Assembly (NCBI RefSeq): GCF_018402695.1
Contig: NZ_JAGYIM010000025.1
Coordinates: 62,001 to 126,000 of the forward strand
Reading direction: 5' to 3'
Length of the DNA stretch: 64,000 bases
DNA from: Arsukibacterium sp.
GTDB lineage: Bacteria > Pseudomonadota > Gammaproteobacteria > Enterobacterales > Alteromonadaceae
This document shows positions 19,731-29,859 of the stretch, in pieces. A program made the translations under genes and the position numbers. Every line of letters starts with the position of its first letter. Position 1 is the first letter of the stretch. The notes under the pieces were generated by a model. It searched no databases and had not been told where the DNA came from. It saw nothing but the letters and a program-made list of their open reading frames with translations.

Positions 19731-21521
19731 TTATTCTGCAGTAAGGGCGGCCAGATGCTCAGCAAACGGCGTAGCGGCCATAAAGCCGGTAACCCGGGCG
19801 TTGGTTAACTCCTCGCCGGCAGGATTAAAAAATAACAATGTTGGCAGGCCCAGCACCTGATAATGATTAAGCAGTTTATCATCGGAGCGGGTCATTTCAG
19901 TGACGTCTATTTTAATCAGGCGCATTTTGCTGGTGTGTGCCTGCACTTGTGCTGCCGGAAAGGTAAATTGCTCAAACTCTTTGCAGGCAACGCACCATTC
20001 TGCATAAAGATCGACCAGTGTATACTCATTGGCTGCTTTGGCTTCTGCCAGTTGCTGCTCCAGGCCCGCCAGGTCGGCTACTTCAATAAACTGACCGGTA
20101 GTATTGTCAACACTGCTGCTATTATTCTGGGAGGGGCCAAAATATTGCCAGTTAACAAACACGGTGGCCAGCAGCAGCACCTGAGCGGATACCAGCAAGC
20201 TGGCTTTGGCGGTGCTGCTTGTTACGTCAAATAACAATTTAAATAAATAGCCACAGACCAACAGGCTAAGTAATGAAGCCAGCACAATCACCTGCCACAA
20301 CGGTAAAATGCGCTCAAGCAATATAATGGGTACTAGCAATAAGACGAAACCAAAAGCGGATTTAACAATATTCATCCAGGCGCCGGCTTTGGGTAATAGC
20401 TTACCACCTGAGGTGCCCAGTAAAATAAGCGGGATGCCCATGCCCAGACTAAGAATATATAATGTGAGCGCACCGAGCATTAAATCGCCGCTTTGAGCTA
20501 CGTACATTAACGCCGCTGACAACGGTGCCGTGGTGCAGGGCGACGCAATTAGACCTGACAGGGCCCCCATTACAAACGCGCCTTTTAAGCTGCCACCTTG
20601 CTGCTTGTTACTGATAGCACTCACTTTGGCTTGCCAACTGGCTGGTAACTGAAAGTTAAATACCCCAAACATGGCCAAAGCTAAAACTACGAATATCACA
20701 GCGGCCGCAATTAGTACCGCAGGGTGTTGCATCCAGGCCTGAAATTTAACGCCCAAGCTGGCAACCACCAGCCCCAGTGCTGAATACGTTAACGCCATAC
20801 CCTGCACATAACTAAACGATAAGCCAAAAGCACGGCGGGTGCTCAGTTGTTTGCCCTGGCCAACAATAATACTGCTTAAAATGGGGTACATCGGGAACAC
20901 ACAAGGGGTAAATGCCAACCCCAGACCTAACAGAAAAAACACACCCATATTGACCCAGACAGAACCACTACTCAGTCGCTCAGCCAAACCATATTGGCTG
21001 GAAGTTGGTGTTCCCGCCGGGCTCGCTGTACTGTCGTCTGTTGCTGCCGTATTACCCGGCATGGATATCGGAATTTCTTTGTTAATTGGCGGATAGCATA
21101 AGCCTGCTTCAGCGCAGCCCATATATTGGATGCGTAAAAAGGCATCTTCGCTGATATCAGACAGCGGGATTTTCAGCGTTAACTGATGGTAATAAACGTC
21201 GGTAACCCCGAAAAACTCATCTTCAATCTGCATGCTGGCCGGGTAGGTAGGGTGGGAAAAACTCACCGCTACCCCGCCATACTTAAACTTATCGCGGTAC
21301 ATGTAGTAGCCGTCGGCGATAGTCCAGTTAACAATTAGTTCGTCGTCCTGCTGCCGGAAATCCATGACAAAAGCCTGATCTACCGGTAAAAAATCGTCAT
21401 CCGACTGTAACAGGCTATCCAGCACCGAGCTTTGCTGAGCCTGGGCTGGCACGGTGCTGAGCGTTAACCCCAGCAGAGAAAACCACAGCAGAAAGGGCAG
21501 CAAAAATACTTTATACATCAA
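19731..21521 (-). CDS. dsbD: Thiol:disulfide interchange protein DsbD
   Basis: A 596-residue inner-membrane reductase that passes electrons from cytosolic thioredoxin to periplasmic DsbC/DsbG and cytochrome maturation. A signal peptide leads into the N-terminal periplasmic domain with its Cys pair in GCAEAGLCYPP (about residues 133-142). Eight hydrophobic helices follow, with membrane cysteines in FTPCVFPMYP (about 208) and ASPCTTAP (about 327). The C-terminal thioredoxin-like domain has EWCVACKEF (about 509-517). All six functional cysteines are present. It is a single gene divergent from groESL; the copper-tolerance gene cutA, often next to dsbD, is absent. Confidence 0.95.
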   Translation of the reverse strand: MMYKVFLLPFLLWFSLLGLTLSTVPAQAQQSSVLDSLLQSDDDFLPVDQAFVMDFRQQDDELIVNWTIADGYYMYRDKFKYGGVAVSFSHPTYPASMQIEDEFFGVTDVYYHQLTLKIPLSDISEDAFLRIQYMGCAEAGLCYPPINKEIPISMPGNTAATDDSTASPAGTPTSSQYGLAERLSSGSVWVNMGVFFLLGLGLAFTPCVFPMYPILSSIIVGQGKQLSTRRAFGLSFSYVQGMALTYSALGLVVASLGVKFQAWMQHPAVLIAAAVIFVVLALAMFGVFNFQLPASWQAKVSAISNKQQGGSLKGAFVMGALSGLIASPCTTAPLSAALMYVAQSGDLMLGALTLYILSLGMGIPLILLGTSGGKLLPKAGAWMNIVKSAFGFVLLLVPIILLERILPLWQVIVLASLLSLLVCGYLFKLLFDVTSSTAKASLLVSAQVLLLATVFVNWQYFGPSQNNSSSVDNTTGQFIEVADLAGLEQQLAEAKAANEYTLVDLYAEWCVACKEFEQFTFPAAQVQAHTSKMRLIKIDVTEMTRSDDKLLNHYQVLGLPTLLFFNPAGEELTNARVTGFMAATPFAEHLAALTAE

Positions 21522-21767
21522 TAGAACCTTCTTTTTAAATGCAAAACGCAGGGTGTAACCACGCCATTATATGTTCGTTGTTGCAGGTTTATGTCGCCAT
21601 AATACGTTAATAATCCCCAGTTGGCCTTTTAGTTGCGACCAACCTCTGCAGGCAATAGACCTGCTGCACCGGGCTAGTATTTCAATGATTACTTAATTGG
21701 GCGTTAAAAAATACCATTTGGGGCACACTGAGTCGCGCCGGGCCACAACAAATTTTTTAGTTTGCCC

Positions 21768-21796
21768 CTTGGATTTTTTTGGCTACTGCCCCATAT
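21768..21796 (+). promoter_or_regulatory. Sigma-32 heat-shock promoter for groESL
   Basis: A -35-like CTTGGAT (21768-21774; consensus CTTGAAA) is followed 14 bases later by CCCCATAT (21789-21796), a full match to the sigma-32 -10 consensus. It lies about 60 bases before groES. No CIRCE inverted repeat is visible, so heat control is probably through RpoH. The rest of 21522-21856 shows no gene; its 5' part should contain the dsbD promoter. Confidence 0.8.
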
Positions 21797-21856
21797 ACCG
21801 AACACACATTTTAACACCCATGTTAAAACTCAAAAAACGCTTTAGGAGATTAGAGC

Positions 21857-22147
21857 ATGAATATTCGTCCATTACATGATCGTGTCATCATCAAACGCTT
21901 AGAAGCAGAAAGCAAGTCAGCGGGTGGCATCGTCTTAACTGGTGCTTCTGCCGAGAAATCTAGCCGTGGCGAAGTCGTTGCGGTTGGCAATGGTCGCATT
22001 CTGGATAGCGGTGACGTGAAGCCATTAGATGTAAAAGTTGGCGACAAAGTATTATTTGGTGCCTATGTAGAGCGCACTGAAAAAGTAGACGGACAAGAGT
22101 TTGTGATCACCAAAGAAGACAATATTCTGGGTGTGATCCTCGATTAA
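21857..22147 (+). CDS. groES: Co-chaperonin GroES
   Basis: A 96-residue co-chaperonin forming the heptameric lid of the GroEL chamber. Starts [14 protein letters not shown]; the mobile-loop region is [21 protein letters not shown], and the protein ends [11 protein letters not shown]. Ribosome site AGGAG lies eight bases before ATG 21857. It is cotranscribed with groEL after 66 bases. Confidence 0.98.
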   Translation: MNIRPLHDRVIIKRLEAESKSAGGIVLTGASAEKSSRGEVVAVGNGRILDSGDVKPLDVKVGDKVLFGAYVERTEKVDGQEFVITKEDNILGVILD

Positions 22148-22210
22148 GTTGCGCTGTTTAAGCTGCAGATTAACTCATCGTTTAACTTGAAACTGAATTA
22201 AGGAATTTAA

Positions 22211-23851
<1,641 letters not shown>

Positions 23852-23867
23852 TTTAGCGCCCCTGCTT

Positions 23868-23903
23868 TAAAAAAGCCCCCGGGTAACAGCGGGGGCTTTT
23901 TTT
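23868..23903 (+). terminator. Intrinsic terminator after groEL
   Basis: Stem AAAAGCCCCC (23871-23880) and GGGGGCTTTT (23891-23900) followed by TTT, 20 bases after the groEL stop. Confidence 0.92.
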
Positions 23904-24082
23904 ATGCTACAACTTTACACACATTTCCCCGACTATAAATACAAATTAGTACAGCTTAGCTGGCTTGTTGTGCACTATAGTGTGACAGTGTACTAAACTT
24001 AACATCGTGATCATGGTCTTATATGGCGCCGTCTGCAGTATAACCTTCCAGACGTTAGCGCTATATTTAGTGGGAGGTAGTA

Positions 24083-24634
24083 ATGAAAACACATCTGATA
24101 GCAATTTTTGCTCTGGTGTTATCTGCGCCAGTGTTAAGTAACGCTGAGTCTGGTGCTGAGCTGGAAATGAACTGGCAGGAGCCCGATAAGTTTACCGATA
24201 TTCGCGCTGCTAATGATTCGCGTAGCCGCTTTCAGGAGCGGGTGCAGCGTAACTTTGAGAAGTTTTTTCAGGAAATGGCCAATGAATTACCTGATGGGTA
24301 TAGCTGGCAGGTAACGGTAACGGATATTGATCTGGCAGGTGAAGTTGACTACTTCGTAACCGATACCGGGCAGGCTATCCGGGTTATCAAGGAAATTCAT
24401 TCGCCCGCGGTTCGTTTTAATCATCTGTTACGTGATCAGTATGGCGAAGAAGTGGTCGGTGGCGAGGAGCGTTTTCGCGATATGGGGTTTATGAACCGGA
24501 TGACGCCGCGGGGCAATACCCCGGAATTTGCCTTTGAGCGGGAGATGTTGCGCGACTGGTTCAAAAAAGAGTTACAACCTAAAATTACTGAGCATGCCGC
24601 TTTACCTGCTAAGGTAAGTAACCCGCAGCAGTGA
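24083..24634 (+). CDS. DUF3016 family periplasmic protein
   Basis: A 183-residue protein with a signal peptide (cleavage near SNAES, residue 22). The MNWQEPDKFTDIRAAN opening and LPDGYSWQVTVTDIDLAGEV block are the DUF3016 signature. No enzyme motif is evident. The family is common in aquatic gammaproteobacteria and its role is not known. It has a strong ribosome site (GGGAGG) before ATG 24083 and its own transcription unit after the groESL terminator; 23904-24082 holds only its probable promoter. Confidence 0.8.
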   Translation: MKTHLIAIFALVLSAPVLSNAESGAELEMNWQEPDKFTDIRAANDSRSRFQERVQRNFEKFFQEMANELPDGYSWQVTVTDIDLAGEVDYFVTDTGQAIRVIKEIHSPAVRFNHLLRDQYGEEVVGGEERFRDMGFMNRMTPRGNTPEFAFEREMLRDWFKKELQPKITEHAALPAKVSNPQQ

Positions 24635-24642
24635 GCCTGACA

Positions 24643-25005
24643 TTACAGAAAGCGGGCAATGTTACGGTAAATTTCCAGTGCCTGCTCTCTGGTTAATTGG
24701 CCGGCGGAAGCCGCCCGGCCAATACTACTGCTTACCCGGACACTTTCAGAATTCCGTTCAGAGCTCCGCTCTGCTGGCTGCGACGGTGCCCCGGGCAGAC
24801 TATCCGAGATTGTATTAACTGTTGCAGCAGTCTGATTAGCCTGGCGCGTAGCGGTATCTGCCAGATTAGTGGTTATCAGAGGTGCGGCAGCTGCTATCCG
24901 GCTATTACTAGAATTAGCCGATGCTGCCATGCTGACATTGTTGTTCGTAACCGTATTAATTAGCATAACCTGCTCACTAGCCTGACCGGCATACCTTGCC
25001 AACAT
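24643..25005 (-). CDS. Hypothetical protein, Ala/Ser/Thr/Asn-rich
   Basis: I do not recognise this 120-residue protein. Residues 1-15 are mixed, 16-85 are low-complexity and rich in Ala, Ser, Thr and Asn, and the last 25 residues (QLTREQALEIYRNIARFL) look like a short amphipathic helix. No signal peptide or membrane helix is seen. Start is uncertain: ATG 25005 has no ribosome site, while ATG 24966 (MLINTVTNNN) follows GCAGG closely. The gene is convergent with the DUF3016 gene (8-base gap). Composition resembles flagellar-hook or motility-associated small proteins, but that is only an impression. Confidence 0.45.
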   Translation of the reverse strand: MLARYAGQASEQVMLINTVTNNNVSMAASANSSNSRIAAAAPLITTNLADTATRQANQTAATVNTISDSLPGAPSQPAERSSERNSESVRVSSSIGRAASAGQLTREQALEIYRNIARFL

Positions 25006-25053
25006 TAAGCATAGTAAACTTTACTAATTTTACCAGTTACGCCACAACCGGGG

Positions 25054-25362
25054 TTACTTGCTAACGACGAGCCGGAATTCTGCCAGGGTTTTGTGCAGTA
25101 GTTGCAGTTGTTTAACCACCCGGGCCAGAGTGGCGGTATTAAACTGTTGGCTTTGCCGGATAGCGGCAACCTGCTCAGCCGCTTCGCTTAGATAAGGCAT
25201 AAAACGGTTACTGCTGACGCTGAAATCACTGCTTGCCGGAAAAATGCTCTGGTGTTTTGCCTGGCCCTGCTGTTGCAGCTGTTCTAACACGGCGTCAGCA
25301 TCTAATGCTTTGCGGTACAGCTCTTTCAGGTTTTCATCGAGTTGGGATAGTAAGGAGTCCAT
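25054..25362 (-). CDS. Hypothetical helical protein, 102 residues
   Basis: Not recognised with confidence. The whole protein is predicted to be alpha-helical: residues 1-35 (LLSQLDENLKELYRKALDAD) and 55-100 (with RQSQQFNTATLARVVKQLQ) have heptad-like leucines, joined by a Ser/Phe-rich linker. The layout resembles short PriC-type primosomal proteins of Alteromonadales, but no diagnostic motif is present. No signal peptide. ATG 25362 has only a weak ribosome site. It is 48 bases upstream of the preceding Ala/Ser-rich gene on the same strand, so the two may be cotranscribed. Confidence 0.55.
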   Translation of the reverse strand: MDSLLSQLDENLKELYRKALDADAVLEQLQQQGQAKHQSIFPASSDFSVSSNRFMPYLSEAAEQVAAIRQSQQFNTATLARVVKQLQLLHKTLAEFRLVVSK

Positions 25363-25487
25363 ATCAGGCCTGATTAAATAAAAGTGGCGCTATTATGCCA
25401 TAAGCAGCATCGACGATCAGCCATGGCAACTCCTGTTAAGCAAGGCCAACTGAAACTAAATATGGCCAGGCCGTTTATTTGTGTTTT

Positions 25488-25510
25488 GATTTGTTATATT
25501 ATATCGTTTT
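25488..25510. promoter_or_regulatory. Zur-like operator upstream of the MerC-domain gene
   Basis: A 23-base near-palindrome centred at 25499: left half GATTTGTTATA, centre T, right half TATATCGTTTT. By eye it matches 17 of 22 specified positions of the enterobacterial Zur box (left half GAAATGTTATA, right half TATAACATTTC). It ends 28 bases before the GTG start of the MerC-type gene, where it would cover the promoter. A zur gene is present at 52.1-52.6 kb. Confidence 0.55.
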
Positions 25511-25538
25511 ACCCGTTTCAACACAGCAGGTTTATATC

Positions 25539-25949
25539 GTGTTAGCCAAAGCCAGAGTGTTATTTGATAAAGTAGGTATTACTGTGACGTCGCTGTGTGC
25601 GATTCACTGTATTATGCTGCCGGTATTATTACCGGTACTGCCGCTGCTTGGCTTAACCGTTAATCATAACCATGCTTTTGAACGCGCTATGTTGTTGTTT
25701 ACGATGGTACTTGGCTTTGTAGCGCTGTTTATCGGTTTCCATCGTTATCACCGTAAGCTTTACCCTTTCTATTCATTATTTTTAGGTGGTTTCATCTACT
25801 GGCAACGGGATGTTTGGGGCCATGAGTATGAGCATGCGGTGTTAATTGTTGGCGCCTCGCTGGTGGTGCTGGCCCATGTGATGAACATGCGATTATGTAG
25901 CCAGTGCGATAGCTGCGAGACCGAACATCACGCCGACGAGCCCGCTTAA
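25539..25949 (+). CDS. MerC-domain inner-membrane protein, probable metal transporter
   Basis: A 136-residue protein with about four membrane helices. The MerC signature is the first helix with CAIHCIMLPVLLPVLP, holding the metal-thiol pair Cys-x-x-x-Cys. The C-terminal tail is Cys/His-rich (CSQCDSCETEHHADE), suggesting metal binding in the cytosol. MerC itself carries mercury, but there is no mer operon here, and the Zur-like operator just upstream suggests zinc uptake instead (inference). I choose GTG 25539 because AGCAGG (25525-25530) is at good spacing; a longer open frame upstream reads through the operator. Its stop overlaps the convergent glycerophosphodiesterase gene by four bases. 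Confidence 0.82.
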   Translation: MLAKARVLFDKVGITVTSLCAIHCIMLPVLLPVLPLLGLTVNHNHAFERAMLLFTMVLGFVALFIGFHRYHRKLYPFYSLFLGGFIYWQRDVWGHEYEHAVLIVGASLVVLAHVMNMRLCSQCDSCETEHHADEPA

Positions 25950-26650
25950 CCAGCGGGTTTTTTGTGTAACCAGGTCCGGCTGCGGGCTGGATAGTTACTA
26001 AAAATACCCTCTACGCCATACTCTTTTAAACGCCTGATATCGTCAGTTTGATCTACCGTGTAAACGTATACTTTTAAACCGCGGGCTTTGGCGTCATCAA
26101 CTAAGGCCTGGTTAATAAAACTGACATCACAATGTACGCTGTAGGCCTGCAATATACTGGCAAAGGCGGCGTAATCGAGCGGGAGTGAGGCAGTCAGTGC
26201 CCCTAATCTCAGCTGTGGCTGCTGTTGTTTAATGGCAAAGAGCAGGTGATGGTTAAAAGAGGAGATAACCAGGCTTTGCAAATCAAACCCCAGTTGCTGT
26301 TCGGCTTGTTCAAGCAGTGCCAGCAGCGGCGCTACCGTATCGTCACCTTTTAATTCGATATTTAACCAGCATTTACCGTTAGTAAGCTCCAGTACCTGCC
26401 ATAAGGTGGGAATACGTTGGCCCTGACCGGCATCCAGTTGCATTAGCTCAGTCAGATTGTATTGATAAATACTGCCGGTGCCATTGGTGGTGCGGGCTAA
26501 GTGGTGGTCGTGAATAACGATAAGTTCGCCTTGCACGGCAAATACGTCTATCTCAATAGCATCCGCACCCTGAATCAGAGCTTGTTCGATAGCCAGCAGG
26601 GTGTTTTCAGGGTAGTCGCCACTGGCACCGCGATGGGCAATGATTTGCAT
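25946..26650 (-). CDS. Glycerophosphodiester phosphodiesterase (UgpQ-like, cytosolic)
   Basis: Hydrolyses glycerophosphodiesters to glycerol-3-phosphate and an alcohol. The 234-residue protein has no signal peptide and shows the family motifs IIAHRGASGDYPENT (catalytic His and the metal site), IEIDVF, VIHDHHLARTTNG (second His), NIELKGD, and a C-terminal VYTVDQTDDIRRLKEYGVEGIFSNYP. Length and lack of export signal fit the UgpQ type rather than periplasmic GlpQ. Minus-strand stop overlaps the end of the MerC-type gene. ATG 26650 follows GGAG. Confidence 0.9.
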   Translation of the reverse strand: MQIIAHRGASGDYPENTLLAIEQALIQGADAIEIDVFAVQGELIVIHDHHLARTTNGTGSIYQYNLTELMQLDAGQGQRIPTLWQVLELTNGKCWLNIELKGDDTVAPLLALLEQAEQQLGFDLQSLVISSFNHHLLFAIKQQQPQLRLGALTASLPLDYAAFASILQAYSVHCDVSFINQALVDDAKARGLKVYVYTVDQTDDIRRLKEYGVEGIFSNYPARSRTWLHKKPAG

Positions 26651-26706
26651 ACTAACTCCTCTAAACCACTCTGGATTAGTTTACTGCAGTTTAAGCGGGA
26701 GCAGAG

Positions 26707-26790
26707 TATTTTTTTCTGAGACCGTTGAAGCCCTGGACGGGCGGAAACGAGCCCCCATGGATGGGTTTACGGCGTGTCGCAGAAAAAATA
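26707..26790. repeat. Palindromic element with two TGGA-loop hairpins
   Basis: Outer arms TATTTTTTTCTG (26707-26718) and CAGAAAAAATA (26780-26790) are complementary except for one extra T. Inside, GCCC (26730-26733), TGGAC, GGGC (26739-26742) and CCCA (26754-26757), TGGA, TGGG (26762-26765) form two hairpins with similar loops. The inner flanks (GACCGTTGAAGCCC against GGGTTTACGGCGTGTC) also pair imperfectly, so the whole unit can form a cruciform. It lies between psd and the glycerophosphodiesterase gene. Different in sequence from the element at 2968-3071 but alike in plan. Confidence 0.5.
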
Positions 26791-26856
26791 TACGGCGCTA
26801 TCGCGAGTTCGGAGAAAGAAGCAGGACACAACAGTGGCCTGCTCAGGAGGAAGAAC

Positions 26857-27714
26857 TTAGTTAATGTTTGCAAAAGGCGCACCCATGCGGGTTACGGTGC
26901 CAGGCTGCTGGTCAGCCAGAAACTCTACTTTGCCGGCCGGGAAGGCCAATACCACGGTAGATCCCAGTTTAAAGCGGCCCATTTCAGCCCCTTTTTCCAG
27001 TTTAACGGCAGTATTACCGCTTGCCGGATAGCTCCAGCGGAAAATGTGTTTGCCGGTTGGCGGGGTAATGGTACCGGCCCAGACGGTTTCAATGCTGGCG
27101 ACGATGGTAGCGCCGACTAACACCAGTGCCATCGGGCCGAACTCAGTATCAAAAATAGTCACTACCCGCTCATTTAACGCAAATAAGTCTTTAACACACT
27201 CAGCAGTTAATGGATTTACCGAGAACAGCTCGCCCGGGATATAAATCATCTCACGCAGGGTGCCACTTACCGGCATATGAATGCGGTGGTAATCTTTTGG
27301 CGCCAGGTAAATCGTGGCAAAAGTCCCGCCGGCGAAGGGGGCTGAGGTTTGCTCCAGGCCACCTAACAGGTTTTGCAACGAATAGTTGTGGTCTTTTGCC
27401 TGCACCAGTTTACCGTCAACAATCGGGCCTAACTGACTGATAGCGCCGTCCACCGGATGCGCTACAATATCAGGCTCGCTGGCCAGTGGCCGGATGCCAT
27501 CTTTTAACGGCCGGGTAAAAAATTCATTAAAGCTGGCGTAATCTTCTGCCCGCTCGAACTGAGCTTCACTCATATCGATTTTATACGCTTTGATAAATCG
27601 CTTAATCAGAAAGTGGCTGAACCAGCCCAGTTCTGCGGCCGCCACTTTACCGGCCAGACGCGATATCAGATGCTTAGGCATCAGGTACTGCAGGGTGATT
27701 TTTAGTTTATCCAT
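26857..27714 (-). CDS. psd: Phosphatidylserine decarboxylase proenzyme
   Basis: Makes phosphatidylethanolamine from phosphatidylserine at the inner membrane. The 285-residue proenzyme has the self-cleavage motif LGST at residues 250-253 (cut between Gly251 and Ser252, giving the pyruvoyl group), plus [24 protein letters not shown] and [14 protein letters not shown]. The C-terminal alpha chain is about 35 residues, as expected. It follows rsgA by 19 bases, matching the rsgA-psd pair of E. coli. The downstream mscM/mscS-type gene of E. coli is missing; the palindromic element follows instead. Confidence 0.96.
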   Translation of the reverse strand: MDKLKITLQYLMPKHLISRLAGKVAAAELGWFSHFLIKRFIKAYKIDMSEAQFERAEDYASFNEFFTRPLKDGIRPLASEPDIVAHPVDGAISQLGPIVDGKLVQAKDHNYSLQNLLGGLEQTSAPFAGGTFATIYLAPKDYHRIHMPVSGTLREMIYIPGELFSVNPLTAECVKDLFALNERVVTIFDTEFGPMALVLVGATIVASIETVWAGTITPPTGKHIFRWSYPASGNTAVKLEKGAEMGRFKLGSTVVLAFPAGKVEFLADQQPGTVTRMGAPFANIN

Positions 27715-27733
27715 AGGGTTATTAACCTTTCAC

Positions 27734-28768
27734 TTAAAAATAATTCGGTTTGTCCTGCGCCATACTAGCCAGGATTTTTAAATAGCTGTCGTAGCGCTCA
27801 CCGCTGATTTCACCTTGCTGGACTGCATGCTGAATGGCACAGCCCGGGTCATTGACATGTTTACAATCGCGGAACTTACAGCGACCCAGCCAGGGCTGAA
27901 ACTCGATAAAACCTTCAGTCACTTCCTGTTCGCTTAAGTGCCACAAGGCAAATTCGCGAATGCCGGGTGAGTCGATTAAATCGCCGCCTTCGGGCAGATG
28001 ATACAGCCTGGAGACAGTAGTAGTGTGCTGGCCTAAACCGGAATTTTCTGACACTTCACGGGTAGCTGCAGTGAGGCCAGGCATCAGGTTATTCATTAAT
28101 GATGATTTGCCCACGCCCGACTGGCCAACAAAAATACTGGTGCCACTGTGAATGTGCTGCAGCAACTCTGGCATGCCCTGGCCAGTTTTGGCGCTAACCA
28201 ACAAATAATCATAGCCAATTTTCTGGTACAGACTAAGTTGCTGGTTTAATTGCTGGTGCTGTTCGTCCGTCAGCAAGTCGACTTTGTTGATTACCAACAA
28301 TGGTTTAATGTGAGTCATTTCGGCGGCGACCAGGTAGCGGTCAATAATGTTCAGCGACAGCGCCGGTAAAATGGCCGAGACAATAATCATCAAATCAATA
28401 TTGGCCGCCACCGGTTTTAAGCCGTCGTAGAAGTCGGGCCGCAACAACACTGAGCTGCGATCTTGCACAGCCTCTATCACACCATCAATACTGCCGGTAC
28501 TTTGCCGGGCCCGGCGCCAGACTACTTTATCACCGGTCACCACCGAGCTGATGGTGCGGCGCATACTACAGCGGACAACGGCGCCACTGCTATCCTCTAC
28601 ATCGGCATGCTGGCCAAAGCGGCTGAGTACCAGGCCGGATTCAGCAGCAAGCAGCACATCGTCATCCCACTGTTCTGTTTTGTCTTTCTTGTTGCCACGC
28701 AGCCGTTTTTGCTCATTTTGGGCAATCCGGTCGGTCTGGCGTTTGGTCAGGTGCTTTTTTTTGGTCAC
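27734..28768 (-). CDS. rsgA: Small-subunit biogenesis GTPase RsgA
   Basis: Circularly permuted GTPase acting late in 30S assembly. Order of motifs: basic N-terminus and OB-fold (with LVLSRFGQHADVEDSSG and RCSMRRTISSVVTGDKVVWR), then G4 NKVDLL, G1 GQSGVGKSSLMN, G3 DSPGIREF, and a zinc finger CKFRDCKHVNDPGC with C-terminal helix. I choose GTG ending at 28768 (TKKKHLTKRQTDRI), which fits the family N-terminus; the frame is open to an ATG at 28831 but those residues are not family-like and neither start has a clear ribosome site. Divergent from orn. Confidence 0.93.
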   Translation of the reverse strand: MTKKKHLTKRQTDRIAQNEQKRLRGNKKDKTEQWDDDVLLAAESGLVLSRFGQHADVEDSSGAVVRCSMRRTISSVVTGDKVVWRRARQSTGSIDGVIEAVQDRSSVLLRPDFYDGLKPVAANIDLMIIVSAILPALSLNIIDRYLVAAEMTHIKPLLVINKVDLLTDEQHQQLNQQLSLYQKIGYDYLLVSAKTGQGMPELLQHIHSGTSIFVGQSGVGKSSLMNNLMPGLTAATREVSENSGLGQHTTTVSRLYHLPEGGDLIDSPGIREFALWHLSEQEVTEGFIEFQPWLGRCKFRDCKHVNDPGCAIQHAVQQGEISGERYDSYLKILASMAQDKPNYF

Positions 28769-28879
28769 GTGCTGGTTATACCGTTGTGCGCAACGAGGCG
28801 CTATCAGTGTTAAGCTTAAGGCGTGTATCATACCTGCAATCTGAATTTGAACAAAGCAGCGCGCACTTAAGGAACCGAT

Positions 28880-29431
28880 ATGGCAACAAATGACAACAAC
28901 TTAATCTGGCTGGATCTGGAAATGACCGGGCTGGAACCGAAAACAGACGTTATTTTAGAAATGGCAACCATTGTTACCGACAGTCAACTGAATATTCTGG
29001 CCGAAGGGCCGGTGTTTGCTATCAGCACCTCAGCACAAATTCTTGATAATATGGACCCCTGGTGCGTTGAGCAGCACGGCAAAAGTGGTTTAACAGCCCG
29101 TTGTCTGGCCAGTAATGTCAGTCTGGCCGAAGCCGAGAAGCAAACCATTGAATTCTTAAGCCAATATGTACCAAAAGGTAAGTCACCAATGTGTGGCAAC
29201 AGTATTGGCCAGGATCGGCGGTTTTTAGCTGAATATGCACCTACCCTGGAAAGCTATTTCCACTACCGTAATCTGGACGTAAGCACGGTAAAAGAGCTGG
29301 CGCGGCGCTGGCACCCGGACGTTGTAAAGAAAGTACAGAAAACCGGCGCGCATCTGGCGCTGGACGATATTCGGGAGTCGATTGCTGAATTAGTAACCTA
29401 TCGCCAATATTTTTTCAAATTACCGACATAA
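28880..29431 (+). CDS. orn: Oligoribonuclease
   Basis: A 183-residue DEDDh 3'-5' exonuclease that finishes RNA decay by degrading dinucleotides, including pGpG from c-di-GMP turnover. Motifs: [13 protein letters not shown] (Exo I), [14 protein letters not shown] (Exo II), and [14 protein letters not shown] with the catalytic His and Asp (Exo III). Strong ribosome site (AAGGA) before ATG 28880. The orn - tRNA-Gly - queG order is that of E. coli. Functionally it complements the EAL phosphodiesterase at 60 kb, which would produce pGpG. Confidence 0.97.
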   Translation: MATNDNNLIWLDLEMTGLEPKTDVILEMATIVTDSQLNILAEGPVFAISTSAQILDNMDPWCVEQHGKSGLTARCLASNVSLAEAEKQTIEFLSQYVPKGKSPMCGNSIGQDRRFLAEYAPTLESYFHYRNLDVSTVKELARRWHPDVVKKVQKTGAHLALDDIRESIAELVTYRQYFFKLPT

Positions 29432-29497
29432 AGTACTTGCATAAGCCAGCTGATTTTGTAAAATGCGCGCCATCACAACGCAACAGCGTTGGCCGAT

Positions 29498-29573
29498 GCG
29501 AGTATAGCTCAGCTGGTAGAGCGCGACCTTGCCAAGGTCGAGGTCACGAGTTCGAACCTCGTTACTCGCTCCA
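29498..29573 (+). tRNA. tRNA-Gly (GCC)
   Basis: 76 bases including an encoded CCA (29571-29573). Acceptor arms GCGAGTA (29498-29504) and TACTCGC (29563-29569) pair fully; the anticodon stem CGACC/GGTCG frames loop TT-GCC-AA with anticodon GCC at 29531-29533; the T arm contains GTTCGAACC-type sequence. E. coli has three tandem tRNA-Gly genes at this place; only one is seen here. Confidence 0.97.
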
Positions 29574-29582
29574 AATTCGAAC

Positions 29583-29612
29583 AAAAAGCCGCTTATTAGC
29601 GGCTTTTTGTTT
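29583..29612 (+). terminator. Intrinsic terminator after tRNA-Gly
   Basis: Stem AAAAAGCCGC (29583-29592) and GCGGCTTTTT (29599-29608), loop TTATTA, followed by GTTTTT, ten bases after the tRNA end. Confidence 0.93.
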
Positions 29613-29658
29613 TTCAATTGTTTGCTACACTCGTGTTAAATGAACAAAGTAAGCCGCT

Positions 29659-29859
29659 ATGGTTGAATCGCCTTGTGTCCGCAATTGTTGTCTGGATCAA
29701 CACGATCGTTGTTTAGGTTGTGGCCGGCTGCTGACAGAGATACTGGAATGGCAGCAGGCGTCAGAGCAGCGCAAGCAGCAAATTATCCAGCGGGCGCAAC
29801 AACGTTTGCTGATACAGCGGGCCGGCTTTACGCATCCCGCGGCAGACCCTTCTGAATAA
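29659..29859 (+). CDS. DUF1289 small Cys-rich protein
   Basis: A 66-residue protein with the DUF1289 pattern: SPCVRNCCLDQHDRCLGCGR, with cysteines at 6, 10, 11, 18 and 21, followed by a helical tail containing EILEWQQASEQRKQQII. The Cys spacing suggests a bound metal or Fe-S cluster; function is unknown. Its last 32 bases overlap the 3' end of convergent queG, so the C-terminal residues of each protein are encoded on both strands. Confidence 0.8.
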   Translation: MVESPCVRNCCLDQHDRCLGCGRLLTEILEWQQASEQRKQQIIQRAQQRLLIQRAGFTHPAADPSE

